Below are positions 1 to 7,745 of a stretch of DNA of 64,000 nt, piece by piece; position 1 is the first letter of the stretch, and each line of letters begins with the position of its first letter. Where the stretch lies: assembly GCF_030056665.1 (NCBI RefSeq), contig NZ_JASHIG010000004.1; one strand, given 5' to 3'. The notes under the pieces were generated by a model. The model had not been told where the DNA came from. It did no database searches and was given only the letters and a program-made list of their open reading frames with translations. Origin of the DNA: Flectobacillus roseus. GTDB lineage: Bacteria; Bacteroidota; Bacteroidia; Cytophagales; Spirosomataceae. The translations under genes were made by a program, and so were the position numbers.

Positions 1-1671
1 GTCGTTATCTGCTGAATATTGCTCTGTTTTGACCCTTCTCGACAATTCCACTTTCGAAGCACTGGCCCCTTCGGTAAATCCTTTGGCTTGTAAAATCAAA
101 TCGCCCAGAGTCATGCCGTCGATATATTCATAAGTTCCTGCTTGGTTGACTTCTCCCTCGATTTTTACCACACGTTTTTCCTGTAAATCATGTGAAGAAT
201 AAACTGTCAGAAAATCTTCTCGCTTCAAAGGAATATCTGGTTTTTCTCCACTCAGGATTTTCCCTAAATCAAGATTCACTAATTCATATTGGTCGTTACT
301 TTTCAAACGACGCAGACTTGCACGATTCGTAAATGCCTCTGGCTTGAGTCCTTCGGCTATTTGGAGTAATTCTTTTACGGTAGAAGTCCCTTTTTCGATG
401 GCATATTCACCCGGACGAAAGACAGCTCCTGCGATTTTTACACGGTTTTCAAAACGCTCCAAAATCGTCCCAATGGTATATTTGTCGCCACTTTTAGGAA
501 TAAAACTCGCTACTTCTTCTTGTGCAACATTAATGAGTTTTAATTCTTTAGCAGTATTTCGTTTGAGCTGAATCGAATAGGTATAAGCTTTATCTGTAAA
601 ACCACCCGCAAAGCGTAAAACATCTTGAAGTGTCTCTGTTTTTTCTACTTCAAAAATCATCGGACGCTTCACTTCTCCTTGTAACTCAACTCTTGTAGTA
701 TAATCTCCAATTCGGATAATATCTTGATCTTGCAAACGCACATTATCCTTTTGGTCGGCACGAAGCAAGAAGTCATATAAGTCTAATATGCGATAAACCT
801 TGTTGTTACGGATCAAACGGATATTTCGAAAAGAACCATTTTCTGAGGGTCCACCCGCCGCATACAAGGCATTGAATATCGTTGCCAATGACGAAACAGT
901 GTAAGTGCCTGGGCGGCTAACTTCGCCCGTAAGTGTTACCTTAATACTTCGAACATTGCCCAAAGTCACTTGTGCCGATACTCCACTTCCTGCCACATTG
1001 AGCCCTTGGTATAACTGTCGTAAACGCGAAACGATGCGTTGCGAGGCACTTTCTACACTGAGTCCGTTGACATAAATCGGGCTTAGATTCAGTATTTTGA
1101 CAGTTCCTTCTGGACTTACTTTTACATGAAAGTTATCTAAAGCTGCACCGTAAATATCCACAATCAGCTCGTCGTCGGTACCTAATTGATAATTTTGAGG
1201 CGTGGCAATACGTAGGTTAGGCTCAAAACTTAACCCTTCTTTGGTAAAAAGAGCTTTACCAAAAACAGCTGAAGCAATATTGGATGGCTGAGGTTCGGAA
1301 AGTTGCCCTAATTGAGTTCTGGATGTGTTTTCGGGAGGAGTGACGTTGGTCAAAACCTTATTTTGTTCGGTTCTTACTTTTTCTACTCGTTCTTTAATCC
1401 TAGCAATTTCAGCAGGGCTATATCCCTGTTGTTGCGCTACTTTTTCGATTTGACTAATAGACAAACCACTAGTTTGCGCTTTTTGGATAAAGAGCTGAAT
1501 TTGTTCGTCTGAGACCGTTTCTACAGATTTTTTTTGAGAAAAACCATTGATAGAAATTGAAAAGCAGATCAAGATTATAGGTGTACAAAGCAACAAACTT
1601 CGGCGACTGATGGAAAAATAACCTCGCCAAAAAGCCGTAGCTATTGGTAGAAAAACTTGTAAGGTTCGCAT
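1..1671 (-). CDS. SLBB-domain polysaccharide export outer-membrane protein (3' part beyond the left edge)
   Basis: The frame stays open for 557 codons from ATG at 1671 to the window edge, so the C-terminus is missing. An N-terminal hydrophobic stretch ending in NGFSQ at about residues 25-48 looks like a signal peptide. The polysaccharide-export (Wza/poly_export) domain follows, with IYGAALDNFHVKVSPEGTV and a second copy of the fold. At least three SLBB-type repeats then carry the signature pattern LTGEVSRPGTY, LQGEVKRPMIFEV, IAGAVFRPGEY and IEGEVNQAGTYEY. Family knowledge says such proteins form or gate outer-membrane channels for exopolysaccharide or capsule export. The rest of an export locus would be expected to the left. 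Family assignment is firm; the polymer is unknown. Confidence 0.9.
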   Translation of the reverse strand, partial: MRTLQVFLPIATAFWRGYFSISRRSLLLCTPIILICFSISINGFSQKKSVETVSDEQIQLFIQKAQTSGLSISQIEKVAQQQGYSPAEIARIKERVEKVRTEQNKVLTNVTPPENTSRTQLGQLSEPQPSNIASAVFGKALFTKEGLSFEPNLRIATPQNYQLGTDDELIVDIYGAALDNFHVKVSPEGTVKILNLSPIYVNGLSVESASQRIVSRLRQLYQGLNVAGSGVSAQVTLGNVRSIKVTLTGEVSRPGTYTVSSLATIFNALYAAGGPSENGSFRNIRLIRNNKVYRILDLYDFLLRADQKDNVRLQDQDIIRIGDYTTRVELQGEVKRPMIFEVEKTETLQDVLRFAGGFTDKAYTYSIQLKRNTAKELKLINVAQEEVASFIPKSGDKYTIGTILERFENRVKIAGAVFRPGEYAIEKGTSTVKELLQIAEGLKPEAFTNRASLRRLKSNDQYELVNLDLGKILSGEKPDIPLKREDFLTVYSSHDLQEKRVVKIEGEVNQAGTYEYIDGMTLGDLILQAKGFTEGASASKVELSRRVKTEQYSADND

Positions 1672-1718
1672 TTACTACAAAATAACGGATATGAGGTTAA
1701 TAGATAGTTCTATCATTA

Positions 1719-1726
1719 CAAATGTA
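1719..1726 (-). promoter_or_regulatory. Candidate -7 element (TACATTTG) for the polysaccharide export gene
   Basis: On the minus strand TACATTTG matches the Bacteroidota -7 consensus TAnnTTTG and lies about 48 nt before the ATG at 1671. No convincing -33 TTTG is visible. Confidence 0.4.
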
Positions 1727-1868
1727 AAAATATCCCTTGAAATTCATAAAGTTTACGACTGATTTTTATAGGATAATTTGGTAATTTGAAAATGTGATGA
1801 TTTGAAAATTTGAAGATATTGGTTAGTGCAATTATGATACATTGAAGCGAAGAATACTCATTAACACC

Positions 1869-1906
1869 AAAAAAGCGGTCGAAATTAGTTTTTCGACCGC
1901 TTTTTT
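1869..1906. repeat. GCGGTCGAAA hairpin, copy 1 (terminator-like)
   Basis: AAAAAAGCGGTCGAAA (1869-1884) is mirrored by TTTCGACCGCTTTTTT (1891-1906) with a 6-nt loop. A-run on one side and T-run on the other make it a bidirectional intrinsic terminator in form. Nearly identical copies lie at 34111-34149 and 50777-50818, so it is a dispersed repeat as well. Confidence 0.85.
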
Positions 1907-2033
1907 GATACTATATTTCAGAATGATATTTACTGATGGAGTTTCTATTAAAATAATCACTAAACCACTCAATCACCATTCACTCAATAGAAATTAAAAA
2001 AACTCAGCACTCCCAACTCAAAACTCTACACTC

Positions 2034-3167
2034 CTAAAGTCTTTGCATCAATTTTACGACCATTTGGTCTTTCCATGCACGGAAAGTTCCTGCTAAGATA
2101 TGTTCACGTGCTTGACCAACTAACCATAAATAGAACGTCAGGTTATGCACACTAGCAATCATAGCGCCCAAAATTTCTTCTGCTTTTACCAAATGACGCA
2201 AATACGCTTTTGTATAAGAGTTACTCACATAGCTATCCAAACCTGCATCAATCGGAGAATAGTCATCCTTCCATTTCTCGTTCTTGATATTGATAATACC
2301 TTCGGTCGTAAACAACATACCATTACGAGCATTACGAGTAGGCATAACGCAGTCGAACATATCGATACCCAAGCCAATCCCTTCCAAGATATTAGCAGGC
2401 GTACCTACACCCATCAAATAACGAGGTTTATCTTTTGGTAAAATATCAGTTACAATGTCTGTCGTTTCGTACATCATTTCAGCAGGTTCTCCTACCGACA
2501 AGCCTCCAATGGCATTACCTTCACGCTCAAAACTAGCGATTACCTCGGCAGATTTTACACGTAAATCTTTGTAAACACTACCTTGAACAATAGGGAAAAG
2601 CGTTTGGCTGTATCCGTACTTTGGTTCGGTAGCATCAAAATGGTCACAGCAACGCTTGAGCCAACGATGCGTCATTTCCATCGACTCACGTGCATACGTG
2701 TAATCGCATGGGTATGGCGTACATTCGTCAAATGCCATGATAATATCGGCACCGATACTTCGCTGAATATCCATCACACGCTCAGGCGTAAAATGATGAA
2801 TTGAGCCATCAATATGTGATTTGAAAGTAACCCCTTCTTCCTTGATTTTGCGACCAGTACCCGCCAATGAATATACCTGATACCCACCTGAGTCCGTCAA
2901 AATTGGTCTATCCCAACCATTAAATTTATGCAAACCTCCTGCTCGTTCTAGTACATCTAAACCCGGGCGTAGGTACAAATGGTAGGTATTTCCCAGAATA
3001 ATCTGGGCTTTAATATCTTCTTTTAATTCACGTTGATGAACAGCCTTTACTGAGCCTGCTGTACCCACAGGCATAAAGATAGGCGTTTGGATATCTCCGT
3101 GGTCGGTATGAATCACCCCTGCTCTAGCCTTGCTGTTGGGGTCGGTGCTATGTATGTCAAAAGTCAT
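2034..3167 (-). CDS. tgt: Queuine/preQ1 tRNA-ribosyltransferase
   Basis: This 377-residue TIM-barrel enzyme exchanges guanine-34 for the queuosine precursor preQ1 in tRNAs with GUN anticodons. The active-site Asp is in LTDSGGYQVYSL, the substrate loop is IMAFDECTPYP, and the second catalytic Asp is in IDMFDCVMPTRNARNG. The usual bacterial zinc site (CxCxxC...H) is not there: the aligned stretch reads AGLDSYVSNSYTKAYLRH, with no cysteine, although the later His in SVHNLTFY is kept. From memory, other Bacteroidota Tgt proteins look the same. The start at 3167 agrees with family length. A possible -7 element lies at 3246-3253. Confidence 0.97.
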   Translation of the reverse strand: MTFDIHSTDPNSKARAGVIHTDHGDIQTPIFMPVGTAGSVKAVHQRELKEDIKAQIILGNTYHLYLRPGLDVLERAGGLHKFNGWDRPILTDSGGYQVYSLAGTGRKIKEEGVTFKSHIDGSIHHFTPERVMDIQRSIGADIIMAFDECTPYPCDYTYARESMEMTHRWLKRCCDHFDATEPKYGYSQTLFPIVQGSVYKDLRVKSAEVIASFEREGNAIGGLSVGEPAEMMYETTDIVTDILPKDKPRYLMGVGTPANILEGIGLGIDMFDCVMPTRNARNGMLFTTEGIINIKNEKWKDDYSPIDAGLDSYVSNSYTKAYLRHLVKAEEILGAMIASVHNLTFYLWLVGQAREHILAGTFRAWKDQMVVKLMQRL

Positions 3168-3245
3168 ATTTTCGTACTAAAATAAAATGAACTCTATCTT
3201 ACAAGTAGGTCATAATTAAGCAACTCTACTTTTTCGAAAAGCCTG

Positions 3246-3253
3246 CAAAGTTA
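3246..3253 (-). promoter_or_regulatory. Candidate -7 element (TAACTTTG) for tgt
   Basis: Minus-strand TAACTTTG followed by C fits TAnnTTTG and lies about 80 nt before the tgt ATG. The -33 box is not clear. Confidence 0.4.
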
Positions 3254-3276
3254 CCAAAATCTACGCACTTATCAGC

Positions 3277-3305
3277 ATTGCAGTGATAAGGATTCACTAT
3301 CTTTG
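3277..3305 (+). promoter_or_regulatory. Candidate promoter of the glycosyltransferase gene
   Basis: ATTG at 3277-3280, a 17-nt spacer and TATCTTTG at 3298-3305 form a good Bacteroidota sigma-A promoter. Transcription would start near 3312, downstream of the first possible GTG start at 3283. Confidence 0.55.
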
Positions 3306-3333
3306 CGTTTTAAAACTTAATAGTCAGTTCGCT

Positions 3334-4455
3334 TTGGTTCCTTTTTTACTCATTTTGTTCCTATTATCCCTTGGGATTCAACTGTATTTTATATTGAATG
3401 TTTTCAATAAAATCAATCAATATGAAGCACCTATCAGCGATTTGGTGGCATTGCCTCCTGTATCGGTGATTGTATGTAGTTGGAACGAAATCCGTAATCT
3501 CGAAGAGTTACTGCCCCTGCTCGATACACAAGAGTATCCCAAATTTGAAATTATCGTCGTAGACGACCGCTCGTATGATGGCACTTACGATTTTTTACTG
3601 ACCGAAGCGCATAATTTCAAGCATCTCCGTTTTATCCGAATAGAAGAAACACCAGAGCATTTATCTCCCAAGAAATATGCATTGACTTTGGGGATAAAAT
3701 CAGCTAAGTACGATGTGATTCTATTGACCGATGCCGATTGTCGCCCTCAGTCGAGCACTTGGATTCAATCAATGGCTTCATGCTTAACCAAAGGCAAAGA
3801 AATTGTTTTAGGTTTTTCACCCTATTTTCCAGAAAAAACTACGCTGAATAAGTTTATTCGCTACGAAACCCTTTTGACGGCGGTTCAGTATTTTGGATTG
3901 GCGCTATACGGAATGCCTTATATGGGCGTAGGACGCAATTTGATGTATCGTAAATCTCTATTTTTCAAAAACAGAGGGTTTGCAAAACATACCAATATCT
4001 TGGGTGGTGACGATGATCTCTTCATGAATGACGTAGCCAACGAGCAGAATACCGCTATTTGTTTGGACGAAGCCTCATTTATGTATTCTATTCCAAAACA
4101 TAGCTGGCAAGATTGGTATCGCCAAAAGACTCGACATATTTCAGTAAGTAAGCATTACAAAACCAACCATAAACTTACGCTCGGGATTATAGCGAGCTCT
4201 CAGATATTATTTTGGTTAAGTTTTATCATATTAATACCTTTGGTATTGTTTAGTCAGTTAGTGTATTGTGTATTAGGATTTTGGCTACTTCGATTGATTG
4301 TTCAATGGGTAGTTTTGGGTAAAATTAATACACGCCTCAACCGAACCATATCTTCATACAGTATTCCCTATTGGGATTTTTTAATGACAGTTTACTATGT
4401 AGTGATGGGCGTGGTCAATACCCTGCCTAAGCGCAAGAAAATGCGTTGGCGTTAG
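3334..4455 (+). CDS. Membrane glycosyltransferase, family 2
   Basis: A GT-A glycosyltransferase begins with one transmembrane helix, then has PVSVIVCSWNE, the nucleotide-sugar Asp in VVDDRSYDGT, the DxD-type LTDADCRP, the GGDDDLFMNDV acceptor region and a QKTRH motif resembling QxxRW. Two to three transmembrane helices close the protein. The frame is open from GTG at 3283 (390 residues). The promoter at 3277-3305 overlaps that start, so I chose the in-frame TTG at 3334 (373 residues). There is no ATG in the N-terminal part, so the start is uncertain. It is followed 36 nt later by rsmG on the same strand. The sugar and acceptor cannot be told from sequence. Confidence 0.85.
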   Translation: MVPFLLILFLLSLGIQLYFILNVFNKINQYEAPISDLVALPPVSVIVCSWNEIRNLEELLPLLDTQEYPKFEIIVVDDRSYDGTYDFLLTEAHNFKHLRFIRIEETPEHLSPKKYALTLGIKSAKYDVILLTDADCRPQSSTWIQSMASCLTKGKEIVLGFSPYFPEKTTLNKFIRYETLLTAVQYFGLALYGMPYMGVGRNLMYRKSLFFKNRGFAKHTNILGGDDDLFMNDVANEQNTAICLDEASFMYSIPKHSWQDWYRQKTRHISVSKHYKTNHKLTLGIIASSQILFWLSFIILIPLVLFSQLVYCVLGFWLLRLIVQWVVLGKINTRLNRTISSYSIPYWDFLMTVYYVVMGVVNTLPKRKKMRWR

Positions 4456-4491
4456 TCTATCCTACCAATTTATTTATCCATATTTTCGATT

Positions 4492-5124
4492 ATGAACGAT
4501 TCAAAACTAATAGAAAAATACTTTCCACAGCTCACCGAAAAGCAAAAAGCACAGTTTGCTCAATTGGGCGAATTATATCGTGAGTGGAACGAAAAAATTA
4601 ATGTTGTATCTCGCCAAGATATTGAGAATATCTACGAAAAACACATTCTTCACTCATTGGGTATTGCCAAGGTTGTCAACTTCAAAGATTTCTCAGAAAT
4701 TTTGGACGTAGGTACAGGCGGTGGTTTCCCAGGGATTCCTTTGGCGATTATGTTTCCACATTGCCAATTTCATTTGATTGACAGCATAGGCAAGAAGATT
4801 AAAGTCGTAACAGAAGTAGCAAACGCCCTAGGTTTGGAAAATGTACGTGCCGAACAAATCCGTGCCGAACAAGTGGACGGCGAATACGACTTTATCGTGA
4901 GTCGTGCCGTAACACGTATTACTCCATTTTACGGATGGGTCAAAGGCAAAGTGAACATCAACTGCTACAATAAGCTCAAAAACGGGATTTTGTATTTGAA
5001 AGGCGGAGATTTGGGTGAAGAATTAAAAGAATTAGGAAAAAAGACAAGAACCTTTGAACTACACGAATACTTCACAGAAGAGTTTTTTGAGACCAAAAAG
5101 GTCATTCACGTTCCGATGGTGTAA
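4492..5124 (+). CDS. rsmG: 16S rRNA (guanine-527-N7)-methyltransferase
   Basis: This 210-residue Rossmann methyltransferase (GidB family) uses SAM to methylate G527 of 16S rRNA. The SAM-binding motif is LDVGTGGGFPGIPLA at about residues 70-85. Other family blocks are WNEKINVVSRQDI near the N-terminus and FIVSRAVT in the middle. The length is normal and ATG 4492 is the natural start. The gene lies 36 nt after the glycosyltransferase and may share its transcript. Nothing odd. Confidence 0.96.
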   Translation: MNDSKLIEKYFPQLTEKQKAQFAQLGELYREWNEKINVVSRQDIENIYEKHILHSLGIAKVVNFKDFSEILDVGTGGGFPGIPLAIMFPHCQFHLIDSIGKKIKVVTEVANALGLENVRAEQIRAEQVDGEYDFIVSRAVTRITPFYGWVKGKVNINCYNKLKNGILYLKGGDLGEELKELGKKTRTFELHEYFTEEFFETKKVIHVPMV

Positions 5125-5216
5125 AAATTTAAAAAAAAGTTTACAAGATAAGTTTTTGAAAATCAGGGAATAATACAAAAGAGTGCGTTTTTTTGTAATT
5201 TTTTTGCTTAAAACAC

Positions 5217-5247
5217 TTGCATAGTAACAAAAAAGCGCATAATTTTG
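5217..5247 (+). promoter_or_regulatory. Promoter of tRNA-Asn
   Basis: TTG at 5217-5219, 20-nt spacer, TAATTTTG at 5240-5247, about 43 nt before the mature tRNA. It fits the Bacteroidota consensus. Confidence 0.65.
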
Positions 5248-5290
5248 CATCACAATTCAGGAACAAAGAAACACAGAATTGTAAAGAGAT

Positions 5291-5367
5291 TCCTTCTTAG
5301 CTCAGTCGGTTAGAGCACATGACTGTTAATCATGGGGTCCCTGGTTCGAGCCCAGGAGAGGGAGCCA
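5291..5367 (+). tRNA. tRNA-Asn (anticodon GTT), CCA encoded
   Basis: The cloverleaf is complete: acceptor TCCTTCT pairs with AGAGGGA, the D-arm has AGCTCAGTCGGTTAGAGC, the anticodon loop CTGTTAA carries GTT, the T-arm is CCTGG-TTCGAGC-CCAGG, and discriminator G is followed by genomic CCA. It is followed directly by a terminator and then by the ATPase/TPR islet on the opposite strand, a typical position for acquired DNA. Confidence 0.96.
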
Positions 5368-5368
5368 A

Positions 5369-5402
5369 AAGCCTTAAGTCGAAAGATTTAAGGCTTTTTT
5401 TG
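5369..5402 (+). terminator. Terminator of tRNA-Asn
   Basis: The stem AAGCCTTAA / TTAAGGCTT is followed by a run of seven T, two bases after the CCA. Confidence 0.85.
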
Positions 5403-5422
5403 TTTTTAACCATTTTCTGTGC

Positions 5423-5842
5423 TTAACTTTTGTGAATAGTAATGCTTCCGCTACTGATTCCTTGAAAACTATAGTTACCATCACCTGTTACTGTCATGGT
5501 ATTGGTTTGTGTGCTGGTATTGCCTGTTTTTGATGCTATGACTTTTACCATTTCTAAGAGCCATTGTTCATCTGATGGGTTATCTTCTATTTCTGAAACA
5601 ATAGCCACTTTTACAGCCTCCTGTTTAGTCGCACTATCCGGATTTTCTTTGAGTTTCTGAATAATTTTCTCCTCCGTACCATCTTCTTTTAAAAAGATAG
5701 GACGAATCCAATTGACAGTAGCCTATGTAAAATCATCTAAAAAGCTTTTTACTGATTGATTTTCTTTTAATTTTCCTGCCAAGTACGTGACGACACTAGT
5801 AGCAAGAGCTGTGGTGGTGATGGGTTTTATAGCTATATAATT
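5423..5842 (-). pseudogene. Broken small gene with a GDGN...SITI tail, third member of the ATPase/TPR islet
   Basis: One minus-strand frame runs 140 codons from about 5842 to the stop at 5423, but an in-frame TAG lies at 5723-5725 and no ATG, GTG or TTG stands at the expected start just after the TPR gene. The part before the stop reads like PITTTALATSVVTYLAGKLKENQSVKSF; the part after it runs from ATVNWIRPIFLKEDGTEEKI to GDGNYSFQGISSGSITI. The 100 codons after the TAG keep a protein-like composition, which argues for recent inactivation, readthrough, or a sequencing error. Only a GTG at 5608 could start a short 61-residue product. The tail resembles the GDxN-x-I-x-Q-x...x-ITI linkers seen in small adaptor proteins of bacterial STAND/conflict systems; that link is inference. 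Confidence 0.55.
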
Positions 5843-5846
5843 AGGA

Positions 5847-7745
5847 TTATTTTTTACTTTTTTGTATAACGTAGTCTAAATTATCTTTAGCTCTTTGGGT
5901 ATAAGGATGTTGTTCTCCTAAATGATTATAAAAGATACTGTAGGCTTTTTCTAATAATGTGATGGATTGTTCATACTCCCCTAATGCTTGAAGCACTGTT
6001 GCCAAATTTGAATAACTAATAGCCGTGGTTGGATGAGAGTTACCGAAGTTTTTCTCATCGGCACTAAGTGCTTTTATTAGCAATATTTTTGCTTGATCAT
6101 ATTCCCCTAAATCCTTGAGAACTAGAGCTAAATTAGAGTAAGTTATTGCAGTGGTCGCATGCAATTCACCAAAGATCTTCTCATGTAAAATCAATACTTT
6201 TGCTAATAGTTCTTTCGCCGCTGAGTAATCTCCTATATATCGAAGCCCCATTGCTAAATTTGAGTAACTAACAGCCGTGGTGGGATGCTCTTCACCAAAG
6301 TTTTTCTCTGCCGAAATCAAAGCTTTTTGTAGTAATATTTTCGCTTTTTCATACTCGCCTAAATCTTGAAGAACAGTTGCCAAATTAGAGTAACGAACTG
6401 CCGTGGTGGGATGCTCTTCACCAAAGTTTTTCTCATCTGAAATCAAAGCTTTTTGTAGTAATATTTTGGCTTTTTCGTAGTCGCCTAAAACTTGAAGGAC
6501 GGTTGCCAAATTAGAGTAACGAACTGCCGTGGTGGGATGCTCTTCACCAAAGTTTTTCTCATCTGAAATCAAAGCTTTTTGTAGTAATGTTTTGGCTTTT
6601 TCATACTCCCCTAAATCTTTAAGGACTAATGCCAAATTAGAGTAAAAACTTGCTGTGATGGGATGCTCTTCACCAAAGTTTTTCTCTGCTGAAATTAAAG
6701 CTTTTTGTAGTAATATTTTGGCTTGTTCATACTCGCCTGAAGCTTGAAGGACTAATGCCAAATTAGAGTAAGCTATTGCCGTGGTAGGATGCTCTTCACC
6801 AAAGTTTTTCTCTGCTGAAATCAAAGCTTTTTGTAGTAATATTTTGGCTTGTTCGTAGTCGCCTAAAGCTTGAAGGACGGTTGCCAAATTAGAGTAACGA
6901 ACTGCTGTGGTAGGATGCTCTTCACCAAAGTTTTTCTCATCTGAAATCAAAGCTTTTTGTAGTAATATTTTGGCTTGTTCATACTCCCCTAAAGTTTTAA
7001 GGACTAATGCCAAATTATTTTGAATAGTCGCAATTTCTGTATCTAAATCAGTATCGTTTTGCTGTTCAAGTTCAAGCAATAACCGTTCAAGTAAATCTTT
7101 ACTTTTTAGATAATCTCCACTAAAACTGTAAGCATCAGCTAATTGACTAATAAGCTGTCTTTTTAGAGCTATATTTTCAGGCGTATTTTCTAGAGTCTGT
7201 AACCTTTTTTCAATTCTTTCAATTTCCTTTCTAGCCTCTTCAATATTATCAAAGCTATTGTTTGTATTTTCAAAAAAACGTTCTTTTAGTAAATTTTCTT
7301 CAGGCAAAATCTCAGCCTTTAAATTAATACTTAGATTTAGAATCGAATAAAAGTCAGGCATTGTTTGCTGGAAAAGCTGTAAAGTATTTCCGCCGGAAGG
7401 TATAAACACAATGAGCTGAATCGGAAGTGTAGAAAATAAATCTCTTCTCTGGTTAAAGCCAATGGCTAATGCCTGAAAGTCTTTTTGAAATAATAATTCA
7501 AATTTCTCGATAAAGACAAAACCTGTTTTACAGTCTAAAATAGAGCGAATAAAGGTTTCTGGATTAATATTTTCAAGGTTAAATTCAGCAAAAGGTCGTT
7601 CTGGATATTTTGCTTTCAAGTCATTTTTTACTGTACTTACCAAGGTTAAATGCTGGTATTGAACAATGATAAAATGAAAAAGCTCATGTCGTGTCGCACG
7701 CATGAGCAATTCAAATTCTGCTTGGTTATCGCTATCCTTGAACAT
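5847..7745 (-). CDS. Inactive-NTPase-like domain plus nine 42-residue tetratricopeptide repeats
   Basis: The ATG at 7745 overlaps the upstream ATPase gene by 14 nt, which indicates translational coupling and supports this start over one 57 nt further upstream; the product has 632 residues. Residues 1-150 or so have alternating strands and helices with FNQRRDLFSTLPIQLIVFIP and then MPDFYSI. This is the pattern of P-loop-like domains of TPR/STAND proteins, but no Walker A (GxxxxGK) is present, so it looks like an inactive NTPase. A charged coiled-coil-like linker (about 170-220) leads to nine TPRs of exactly 42 residues, core LxxVLxxLGxYExAKxLLxKALxxxEKNFGEEHPTTAxxYSN, of the kinesin-light-chain/NB-ARC type. 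Units 1-6 are almost identical in DNA. It is probably a sensor or scaffold partner of the ATPase (inference). Confidence 0.85.
   Translation of the reverse strand: MFKDSDNQAEFELLMRATRHELFHFIIVQYQHLTLVSTVKNDLKAKYPERPFAEFNLENINPETFIRSILDCKTGFVFIEKFELLFQKDFQALAIGFNQRRDLFSTLPIQLIVFIPSGGNTLQLFQQTMPDFYSILNLSINLKAEILPEENLLKERFFENTNNSFDNIEEARKEIERIEKRLQTLENTPENIALKRQLISQLADAYSFSGDYLKSKDLLERLLLELEQQNDTDLDTEIATIQNNLALVLKTLGEYEQAKILLQKALISDEKNFGEEHPTTAVRYSNLATVLQALGDYEQAKILLQKALISAEKNFGEEHPTTAIAYSNLALVLQASGEYEQAKILLQKALISAEKNFGEEHPITASFYSNLALVLKDLGEYEKAKTLLQKALISDEKNFGEEHPTTAVRYSNLATVLQVLGDYEKAKILLQKALISDEKNFGEEHPTTAVRYSNLATVLQDLGEYEKAKILLQKALISAEKNFGEEHPTTAVSYSNLAMGLRYIGDYSAAKELLAKVLILHEKIFGELHATTAITYSNLALVLKDLGEYDQAKILLIKALSADEKNFGNSHPTTAISYSNLATVLQALGEYEQSITLLEKAYSIFYNHLGEQHPYTQRAKDNLDYVIQKSKK
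5880..7013 (-). repeat. Nine tandem 126-bp units inside the TPR gene
   Basis: Counting back from the stop, nine 126-bp units fill 5880-7013. The block that encodes EKNFGEEHPTTA is nearly base-identical in the six units nearest the N-terminus, while the last three have diverged. Such DNA identity means recent duplication or gene conversion. Confidence 0.9.

Larger units (their letters stand above)
1672..2033. other. Intergenic region between the export gene and tgt
   Basis: It holds the promoter of the export gene on its left side, a stretch of TTTGAAAATTTGAAGAT-like repeats around 1780-1825 that resembles 59731-59805, and the GCGGTCGAAA hairpin at 1869-1906. No coding potential seen. Confidence 0.6.

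Noticed and set aside
5880..7013. Regular 126-bp repeat pattern as a CRISPR array
   Set aside because: Units are contiguous without spacers and encode an open TPR frame of 42 residues each.
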